From contig JAKSHV010000090.1 in assembly GCA_024399225.1 (NCBI GenBank), forward strand, positions 1 through 5,249: 5,249 nucleotides of DNA, in the 5' to 3' direction. The notes beneath the pieces are model-generated. The model was not told where the DNA came from, did no database searches, and worked only from the letters and a program-made list of their open reading frames with translations. Shown in pieces: positions 1-4,600 of this stretch. The position numbers were made by a program, and so were the translations under genes. Numbering within the stretch: the first letter of the stretch is position 1; the number at the start of each line of letters is the position of its first letter. The DNA comes from an archaeon. GTDB lineage: Archaea; Thermoplasmatota; Thermoplasmata; Methanomassiliicoccales; Methanomethylophilaceae.

Positions 1-10
1 CTGGATTACT

Positions 11-44
11 CCGAAGCCTAAGGGGTTTGATATCAATCCTTCGG
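11..44. repeat. Weak inverted repeat at the end of the DUF169 gene
   Basis: CCGAAG at 11-16 is complementary to CTTCGG at 39-44, and a 10-bp palindrome TTGATATCAA sits between them at 27-36, overlapping the stop codon of the DUF169 gene. On the minus strand this could fold after or around the stop, but no T-run follows within the 10 bases left before the window edge. It may be a terminator or chance. The sequence beyond is not available. Confidence 0.25.
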
Positions 45-767
45 ACGCCTCGGCGGCATACCGTTGGGATCGAGCGGTTTGTTCCATCTTCCTTTTGACA
101 GGAAGGTCTCCTCAGCGTAACCGTCCATCTTCTTGTACAGAGAATACGGGATCGAGAAGGAGAACTTGTCAGGATCTACGAATTTCCTCACAAAGAACTC
201 GGTGAGGCCCACGATGCATTTGGGATCCTCCTTCCTGCTTTCCAGAATTGGCATGAGGTAGAGATTCTCACAGCTGAGTGCATACCTCATCTCTACAGGC
301 GAGTCGTTGCTTTCACGGGCATACCCTGCAAGGACCATCAATGCCGAGATGTGCTGAGGGTCTGCGAAGAACACCACGACCTCGGGTTCTATTCCGCGTG
401 CCTGGGTCTTGGAAAGAGGTTCGAAGACGATGTAGTCCTCTGTGGTGAATGGAACGGGAAGCATGTCGAGATAATTGTCAACCACGCGTTTGGGTGAATC
501 GAAATATCCGTTCATGGTCGAATATGCATCCGCAAGACCCATACGCTTGTCACTGTCGGAGATGCAGAACCCCGACATGGGTCCGCCACAACGCAGATCA
601 TTCGGTGCACCGTAGATGGATCTGCCTTCTTTGACCGATGGGAGGAAGAAGGATTTGATCACACAGTGTTCCTCCGCCACCTTCTCCGAATCCTCGGGAA
701 TATCCTTGGTGTGGTAGATGGCTATAGGCGGATACTGGTTGTCAAGGAGCTCTACAAGTCTTCCCAT
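33..767 (-). CDS. DUF169 domain protein, last gene of the transporter operon
   Basis: This 244-residue protein belongs to the DUF169 family (COG2043), whose biochemical role is not established. The family pattern is visible along its whole length: YPPIAIYH near residues 12-19 (the usual 'PPVAV' opening), Cys35 followed by a hydrophobic stretch, a CGGPMSGFC segment at 60-68, EPEVVVFFADPQHISALM at 127-144, a CENLYLMP segment at 166-173, and SFSIPYSLYKKM at 203-214 near the end. There is no signal peptide or membrane helix, so it should be cytoplasmic. The length is normal for the family. The ATG start is supported by a weak GATGAT ribosome site three bases upstream, the register seen in this operon. 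It lies 44 bases after the ATPase gene on the same strand, behind a hairpin, so it is probably co-transcribed at a reduced level. Link to the imported substrate is inference from position only. Family assignment is confident; function is unknown. Confidence 0.9.
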   Translation of the reverse strand: MGRLVELLDNQYPPIAIYHTKDIPEDSEKVAEEHCVIKSFFLPSVKEGRSIYGAPNDLRCGGPMSGFCISDSDKRMGLADAYSTMNGYFDSPKRVVDNYLDMLPVPFTTEDYIVFEPLSKTQARGIEPEVVVFFADPQHISALMVLAGYARESNDSPVEMRYALSCENLYLMPILESRKEDPKCIVGLTEFFVRKFVDPDKFSFSIPYSLYKKMDGYAEETFLSKGRWNKPLDPNGMPPRRPKD

Positions 768-770
768 GTT

Positions 771-776
771 ATCATC
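771..776 (-). promoter_or_regulatory. Weak ribosome binding site of the DUF169 gene
   Basis: On the minus strand GATGAT stands three bases before the ATG. It matches five of six bases of GGTGAT, the sequence complementary to the archaeal 16S rRNA tail, and has the same spacing as the sites of the permease and binding-protein genes. It supports the chosen start but is the weakest site in the operon. Confidence 0.55.
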
Positions 777-786
777 TCGTAAAAGT

Positions 787-804
787 AGGGGGACGTATCC
801 CCCT
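787..804 (-). terminator. Intercistronic hairpin with T-run between ATPase and DUF169 genes
   Basis: On the minus strand AGGGGGATACGTCCCCCT forms a perfect 7-bp stem with a TACG loop (UACG in RNA, a member of the stable UNCG tetraloop class). It begins seven bases after the ATPase stop codon and is followed by TAC and then TTTT at 784-781. This fits a partial terminator, an attenuator, or a 3'-end stabiliser for the upstream message. The DUF169 gene follows closely on the same strand, so full termination would silence it unless it has its own promoter; no clear TATA box fits in the 44-base gap. Confidence 0.55.
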
Positions 805-811
805 TGGTTAA

Positions 812-1597
812 TCAGTTTTTGAGGTGTTTGGCTGCGTGATCGGAGATGTACTCGATATGCAGAAGTCCAGTGTTGGGACTCCTGTTCACGGATGCCCTCA
901 CCCCGTAGACATTAAGGAGGTTCTCGGGAGTGAGCACCTCCTCCGGGGTACCGCTTGCGACGATCTTTCCCTTCTGGAGAAGGTAGAGCCTGTCACAATA
1001 CTCGGCAGCGATGTTCAGATCGTGAAGAGCAGATAATACGGTAAGTCCCAGACTCTTGACGACATCCATCAGCTGGAGCTGATATCTGATATCAAGGTGG
1101 TTCGTAGGTTCATCGAGTACCATGCAAGGAGTCTTCTGCGCCATAGACCTAGCGAGAACAATCCTCTGCTGCTCTCCTCCGGAAAGGGTGCTGAAGCTAC
1201 GGTCCCTGAACTCATACATACCTACTTTCTTGAGGCATTCGTCTGCAATGTCGAAGTCCTCCTTGTTGTCGAACTCCATAGATTTCTTATGGGGTGCACG
1301 GCCCATCAGGACCACGTCGATGACCTTGAAATCGAAGGGAGAATAGGTGTGCTGGGGAACCACGGCGGTCTTCAGAGCACTGTCATGGATAGAGATATCC
1401 CTAAGGTTGCTTCCGTCGATGACGATGTTTCCCGTATACTTGGACAGAGTACGGTAGACTGCTTTGAGCAGGGTGGACTTACCGCTTCCGTTAGGGCCAA
1501 TGAGTCCGACGAACTCTCCGGGTTTCACTTCGAGGGTGACATCGTCCACGATGATCTTGTGTCCGATCTGTATCCCTACGCTGTTTAGATCTATCAT
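812..1597 (-). CDS. ABC transporter ATP-binding protein, FecE/BtuD family
   Basis: This 261-residue ATPase powers import through the neighbouring permease. All nucleotide-binding motifs are intact: Walker A GPNGSGKST at 34-42, Q-loop Gln82 in VVPQ, signature LSGGEQQR at 138-145, Walker B ending in LDEP at 161-164, D-loop NHLD at 166-169, and H-loop His192 in LHD. The length and the C-terminal segment (KGKIVASGTPEEVLTPENL) are typical of ATPases serving iron-siderophore, heme and vitamin B12 importers. It is cytoplasmic and acts as a dimer on the inner face of the membrane. The ATG start lies one base after the permease stop codon and is preceded by a strong GGAGGT site, so the two genes are translationally linked. 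The substrate class cannot be narrowed from this subunit. Alternative assignment within the family (BtuD, FecE, HmuV, FhuC) cannot be resolved here. Confidence 0.96.
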   Translation of the reverse strand: MIDLNSVGIQIGHKIIVDDVTLEVKPGEFVGLIGPNGSGKSTLLKAVYRTLSKYTGNIVIDGSNLRDISIHDSALKTAVVPQHTYSPFDFKVIDVVLMGRAPHKKSMEFDNKEDFDIADECLKKVGMYEFRDRSFSTLSGGEQQRIVLARSMAQKTPCMVLDEPTNHLDIRYQLQLMDVVKSLGLTVLSALHDLNIAAEYCDRLYLLQKGKIVASGTPEEVLTPENLLNVYGVRASVNRSPNTGLLHIEYISDHAAKHLKN

Positions 1598-1598
1598 C

Positions 1599-2699
1599 TC
1601 AGTTACCTCCGAAGTTGTAGGTCCTTCTGATCATGATGTATGCGAACACGGGTGCACCACAGAATGCGGTCAGGATACCGATTGGCAATTCACTTCCTGG
1701 GATGATCGTACGGCATAGGACGTCACAGACGACCATGAAAAATCCTCCTGCCACGGCACTGACGGGGAGGAGTTTCCAGTGATTGGTACCGGTCAGTCCT
1801 CTGATGACGTGGGGGATGATAAGTCCCACGAAACCAATCATTCCGCAGAAACATACGGAGGTTGCTGTGAGCAGTGCGGTGAATACAACATATAACCTAC
1901 GCTTTTTGGAAAGGTCGATACCCAAGGTGGTGGCGACCTCGTCACCGGTAAGCATAGTATTGAGGTGACGTACCTGGGTGATCATGAATACTGCGGAAAT
2001 GAGGAAGACGACGATGGGGATTCCCACCTTCTCCCAGGTAGCGCTTCCGAAAGATCCCATGAGCCAGAATGTGATTTCCTGCATCTCATCCTTGTCTGCG
2101 AACAATACTACAATGAGATTTGATACAGCACCGAATAAACTTGAAATGATTGTTCCGGAGAGGACAAGTTTGACACTTGTGGTCCTTCCTCCGGCAGAGG
2201 ATAAGATAAGAACCGCCATTGCGGAGAAGAACGATCCTGCGAATGCCATTGAGGCGATTCCGTATTTTCCGAAAACAGATCCGAGGAACCCTACGACACC
2301 GACGGCGATTGCCACGGTAGCTCCGAGTGATGCACCGGAGGACATACCGAGGATGTAAGGATCTGCAAGAGGATTCTGGACAGTTGCCTGCATTACAACT
2401 CCGGCGATTGCCAGTGATGCACCGACGACTGCCGCCATGATTACCCTGGGAGCACGCATGTTGATGACAATGACGTATTTCACACCCTCAGACCAGGTGG
2501 CGGGATCATCGAGGACAATATGTCCGAATGAGATTTTGTACAGGATATTGTGGTAAACGATATACCACACATCAGAGAAATCAATATGGTATGCACCGAT
2601 CGAGATACCCATGATCATAGCAACGACTGTGAACGCACCGAGTAATCCCACGAGGGCAAGGGTAGAGAGGTTTCCGAGCCTTTCCTTAACGTATCCCAT
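1599..2699 (-). CDS. ABC transporter permease, FecCD/BtuC family
   Basis: This 366-residue membrane protein forms the translocation channel, normally as a homodimer. The FecCD hallmark regions are clear: RAPRVIMAAVVGASLAIAG from residue 82, running into VVMQATVQNPLADPYILGMS and SGASLGA; GDEVATTLGI at 252-261 near the ATPase-contacting coupling region; IGFVGLIIPHVIR at 288-300; and ELPIGILTAFCGAPVF at 337-352. Hydrophobic stretches are consistent with about ten membrane helices, the first near residues 12-37. The loop between the first two helices (about 40-78) contains FGHIVLDDPATW. A single permease gene, rather than a FecC plus FecD pair, implies a BtuC-like homodimer. The ATG is preceded by GGTGAT three bases upstream. 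It is the second gene of the operon, 55 bases after the binding-protein gene and one base before the ATPase gene. Unlike the first gene it uses TTA and TCA codons. Confidence 0.96.
   Translation of the reverse strand: MGYVKERLGNLSTLALVGLLGAFTVVAMIMGISIGAYHIDFSDVWYIVYHNILYKISFGHIVLDDPATWSEGVKYVIVINMRAPRVIMAAVVGASLAIAGVVMQATVQNPLADPYILGMSSGASLGATVAIAVGVVGFLGSVFGKYGIASMAFAGSFFSAMAVLILSSAGGRTTSVKLVLSGTIISSLFGAVSNLIVVLFADKDEMQEITFWLMGSFGSATWEKVGIPIVVFLISAVFMITQVRHLNTMLTGDEVATTLGIDLSKKRRLYVVFTALLTATSVCFCGMIGFVGLIIPHVIRGLTGTNHWKLLPVSAVAGGFFMVVCDVLCRTIIPGSELPIGILTAFCGAPVFAYIMIRRTYNFGGN
1605..1610 (-). promoter_or_regulatory. Strong ribosome binding site of the ATPase gene
   Basis: GGAGGT on the minus strand lies seven bases before the ATPase ATG, inside the last codons of the permease gene. 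It is the longest match in the operon to the 16S rRNA tail complement and fixes the ATPase start. Its placement fits coupled translation of the two genes. Confidence 0.8.
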
Positions 2700-2702
2700 A
2701 AT

Positions 2703-2708
2703 ATCACC
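2703..2708 (-). promoter_or_regulatory. Ribosome binding site of the permease gene
   Basis: GGTGAT on the minus strand is followed by three bases and the permease ATG. It lies directly after the T-run of the intercistronic hairpin, so folding or factor binding at the hairpin could affect access to it. Confidence 0.75.
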
Positions 2709-2723
2709 GAAAAATGAAGGGGA

Positions 2724-2741
2724 TGGGGGCAGATGCCCCCA
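2724..2741 (-). terminator. Intercistronic hairpin with T-run between binding-protein and permease genes
   Basis: On the minus strand TGGGGGCATCTGCCCCCA forms a perfect 7-bp stem with an ATCT loop, starting 13 bases after the binding-protein stop codon. A TTTTT run follows at 2714-2710, just before the permease ribosome site. The likely role is partial termination or 3'-end protection, giving more binding protein than membrane subunits, as binding-protein importers usually require. It closely parallels the second hairpin at 787-804. Whether it terminates or stabilises cannot be told from sequence. Confidence 0.6.
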
Positions 2742-2754
2742 AATGGTTTTTCAC

Positions 2755-4362
2755 TTACTCGACGAGGTCGGGATAGAGACAGCCGAAAATCTTCTCGAGA
2801 ATTCCGTTCTGTACGACTCCACCCATGTAAAGCTCGTAGAATCCAAACACAAAGACGTTGTCTCCGACTGCGGCTGCAAGGTCGCTGTAGGGGACGTTGT
2901 CCCTGAATGCCTGAATGGTCTCCTCGGCGGTCTTACCAGACCTGTTGAAGAGGAAGACTGCGTCAACGATACAGTTATCATCGTCGTCGTAGCAGTAAGC
3001 GAGGATCTCCTCGGTAGTCTTGCGGACCATTCCTGCATCTACAACGTCGATTCCTCCAACCTTGGAGATGAGGTCTCCACAGAAGTACTGGGCTCCGTAA
3101 AGGAAGGTTCCAGACTCAGCAGAACCGTCCTCGATGACGATGACCCTCTTCTTCTCGGTGACGTTGTTGGTGGCGAGTTTCTCCTCAGAGGCTGCAACAG
3201 ATGCGGTGAATGCACTGGTGATCTCGTCAGCCCTGTCGGCCATGTTCATGATGAGTCCGAGGGTGTTGATGAGAGTGTAGTAGTCAGCCAGAGTCTTGTT
3301 GTAGACGTTACAGCTGAAGACGTTGCATCCGCGCTCGTTCCAGACTCCGGGGGTTCCGACGGTCCACTGTCCGCCGTCCTGCCAGGAGGAAGACCATCCA
3401 AGGATGAGGTCGGGCTCTGCTGCAACGATAAGTTCGGTGGAGTTGGTGACGTTCTCGTACTCGGTCCTTCCGGGGAGGCTGTTGTATACGGCCTGGAGCT
3501 CAGTGTTGACACAAGCGTAGGAGGAGTTTGCACAGGACATGACGATGTTGTCCTTGAGTCCGAAGAGAAGTGCAACCTCGGTGGTTGCTTCGTAAAGGGT
3601 GACAATCTTGGTAGGCCTGTGGGTGACGGTCTGCTCGACGGGGTCGGTGAATCCGTTGGCCTTGGTGGTGTAGGAAACAGGGTAGTATGCAGAGTCCTCA
3701 GGGGTCATGAATGCAAGGTAGACGTTCTCACCTGCGTTTGCAGTGATGGTTGCGGTTCCGTTAGCGTACTTTGCTGCGGAGCATTTGAGGTCCTTGTCCC
3801 ACTGGACTGCGGTGTCTGCGGTCTCATCCATAAGAGAGTCGAGCCTGTAAGGGACGGAAATGGTTGCCTTACCGGAAACTGCGAGTGCGGTTCCGGACTC
3901 GTTGCAAACAGTGAAGTTTGCCATTGCGCGTGCCTCAGTGTACTTCTCTCCGATGACCTTGACGATCTCTGCGGAGTCAGAAACGACCTTGCTCTTGAGA
4001 ACAACGGTTCCGGAGAGCTTTGCGATTGCATCAGTCATGGTGGCATCAAGGGCGATGTCATTGTTTCCAGTCCTGATGACGAGGTTCTTCTTTGCGTCTA
4101 CGACCTGTTTGAGGTCAGATGCGTTGAAGGAAACGGTGGACTCTGCGCCGGAGGCTTTGAGTCCGATGATCAGTTTGTCGCCGGATGCGTCGGCAAGACC
4201 GGCTGCGAGGTCGTCCCCGCTGAGAACTGCACCGCTGTCTACGGAGATGGCGGCGGGTTCGACATTCTTTCCGTCGTCGTTGTTCATTACAACAGCGACT
4301 CCGGCGATTGCAATAACCGCAACTACTGCGATTGCTGCAATCATGATGACTTTGTTATCCAT
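2755..4362 (-). CDS. Membrane-anchored ABC substrate-binding protein (FecB/BtuF class) with extra N-terminal domain
   Basis: This 535-residue protein captures the substrate outside the cell and delivers it to the permease. Residues 5-26 form a hydrophobic helix after MDNK, with no lipobox cysteine, so it is probably held by an uncleaved signal anchor. Residues about 36-247 are extra relative to ordinary FecB/BtuF proteins and include VSGKATISVPYRLDSLMD (162-179) and KYANGTATITANAGENVYLAF (198-218, in pieces), resembling domains of bacterial cell-surface proteins. The binding domain begins near RPTKIVTLYEATTEVALLFG (249-268) and contains AAEPDLILGW (314-323), a family hallmark, a long helical linker around 362-395, and a closing YSDLAAAVGDNVFVFGF segment (492-508). 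Ten cysteines are present. None of 38 Leu codons is TTA or CTA and none of 36 Ser codons is TCA, suggesting high expression. The ATG has a GTGAT ribosome site. First gene of the operon; substrate (iron chelate, heme or corrinoid) undetermined. Confidence 0.93.
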   Translation of the reverse strand: MDNKVIMIAAIAVVAVIAIAGVAVVMNNDDGKNVEPAAISVDSGAVLSGDDLAAGLADASGDKLIIGLKASGAESTVSFNASDLKQVVDAKKNLVIRTGNNDIALDATMTDAIAKLSGTVVLKSKVVSDSAEIVKVIGEKYTEARAMANFTVCNESGTALAVSGKATISVPYRLDSLMDETADTAVQWDKDLKCSAAKYANGTATITANAGENVYLAFMTPEDSAYYPVSYTTKANGFTDPVEQTVTHRPTKIVTLYEATTEVALLFGLKDNIVMSCANSSYACVNTELQAVYNSLPGRTEYENVTNSTELIVAAEPDLILGWSSSWQDGGQWTVGTPGVWNERGCNVFSCNVYNKTLADYYTLINTLGLIMNMADRADEITSAFTASVAASEEKLATNNVTEKKRVIVIEDGSAESGTFLYGAQYFCGDLISKVGGIDVVDAGMVRKTTEEILAYCYDDDDNCIVDAVFLFNRSGKTAEETIQAFRDNVPYSDLAAAVGDNVFVFGFYELYMGGVVQNGILEKIFGCLYPDLVE

Positions 4363-4365
4363 TGT

Positions 4366-4370
4366 ATCAC
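4366..4370 (-). promoter_or_regulatory. Ribosome binding site of the binding-protein gene
   Basis: GTGAT on the minus strand is followed by ACA and the ATG, in the same register as the permease and DUF169 sites. It supports the start that places the membrane anchor at residues 5-26. Confidence 0.7.
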
Positions 4371-4380
4371 TTGGATTATA

Positions 4381-4404
4381 AATCCGAATCTATTTCATCG
4401 GATT
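4381..4404. promoter_or_regulatory. Operator-like dyad AATCCGA-N10-TCGGATT in the importer promoter
   Basis: AATCCGA at 4381-4387 is the exact reverse complement of TCGGATT at 4398-4404, with ten bases between. One half covers the predicted transcription start of the importer operon (about 4385-4387) and the other lies between it and the TATA box at 4409-4415. A further GGATT at 4373-4377 makes a second palindrome, GGATT-ATA-AATCC, with the left half. Because the predicted message would start within the dyad, a DNA-binding site for a repressor is more likely than an RNA hairpin. The binding protein is unknown; the divergent HTH protein is one candidate. Confidence 0.45.
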
Positions 4405-4408
4405 ACGG

Positions 4409-4415
4409 TATATAA
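4409..4415 (-). promoter_or_regulatory. TATA box of the importer operon
   Basis: The minus strand reads TTATATA here. With the usual archaeal distance of about 25-27 bases from box centre to start, transcription would begin near 4386, leaving a leader of about 24 bases that just contains the GTGAT ribosome site. No strong BRE element is obvious upstream. The short leader leaves no room for a cobalamin riboswitch. Confidence 0.55.
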
Positions 4416-4427
4416 CTGATTACCCAA

Positions 4428-4438
4428 GTTGTTACAAC
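4428..4438. repeat. Palindrome GTTGT-T-ACAAC upstream of the importer TATA box
   Basis: GTTGT at 4428-4432 and ACAAC at 4434-4438 form a perfect 11-base palindrome around a single T. It lies about 40-50 bases upstream of the predicted start of the importer operon, just beyond the TATA/BRE region, where an archaeal activator could bind. It is short enough to be chance. Confidence 0.3.
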
Positions 4439-4453
4439 ATAGATTTACTAATA

Positions 4454-4531
4454 TGTCAGACAAATAATGACAATTTGCGGAATTGTCTACATAATGTCTT
4501 CCTAATTATTGTCCATTTGTGCATAACAAAT
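4454..4531. promoter_or_regulatory. Cluster of TGTC/GACA dyads in the divergent control region
   Basis: Three perfect inverted repeats lie close together: TGTC-A-GACA at 4454-4462, GACAATT-TGCGG-AATTGTC at 4469-4487, and ATTTGT-GCATA-ACAAAT at 4515-4531. Extra TGTC copies occur at 4495-4498 and 4510-4513. The two larger dyads both have a five-base spacer and their centres are 45 bases apart. The cluster sits between the two facing TATA boxes, so a protein bound here could act on both genes. AT-rich sequence produces short dyads by chance, but the 7+7 dyad is stronger than most. Confidence 0.4.
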
Positions 4532-4566
4532 TACTCCAATGTACATTTTATACAATTTAAGTATTA

Positions 4567-4578
4567 TTTTTATATATA
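4567..4578 (+). promoter_or_regulatory. TATA box of the HTH regulator gene
   Basis: A T-rich run followed by ATATATA at 4572-4578 forms the strongest TATA-like element in the window. A box centred near 4573-4574 places the start of transcription at about 4599-4601, at the GTG codon itself, so the message is probably leaderless. A second weaker candidate, TTTATAC at 4547-4553, would give a leader of about 24 bases, but no ribosome site is seen there. Confidence 0.55.
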
Positions 4579-4600
4579 CCTAAATTTACATAATCTCCGT

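Noticed and set aside
1097..1588. Plus-strand open frame of 163 codons opposite the ATPase gene.
   Set aside because: The minus strand carries all ABC ATPase motifs here; the plus frame has no recognisable motif or ribosome site.
812..4362. Naming the importer as BtuCDF (vitamin B12) or as an iron-siderophore system.
   Set aside because: The three subunits fit the whole FecB/FecCD/FecE class; no residue or neighbour seen here separates corrinoid from iron chelate or heme.
4363..4386. Cobalamin or other riboswitch in the leader of the importer operon, which would have named the substrate.
   Set aside because: The predicted leader is only about 24 bases, far too short, and no conserved box of such an element is seen in the intergenic region.
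2611..4419. A 602-codon open frame on the plus strand opposite the binding-protein gene.
   Set aside because: It is in exact codon register with the minus-strand gene and is open only because that gene avoids TTA, CTA and TCA. Its translation is low-complexity (Val, Gly, Cys, Asp rich) and shows no domain, while the minus strand has clear family motifs.
4571..4578. Minus-strand reading of the same AT-rich stretch as a second importer promoter.
   Set aside because: The stretch is nearly self-complementary, so a box appears on both strands; on the minus strand it would give a leader of about 180 bases, whereas the box at 4409-4415 is well placed.
4475..4600. Possible upstream extension of the regulator gene from TTG codons at 4475 or 4517, since the frame has no stop there.
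   Set aside because: The stretch is very AT-rich, contains the dyads and TATA box, has no ATG or GTG in frame and no ribosome site, and would encode an unlikely Tyr/Asn/Phe-rich leader.
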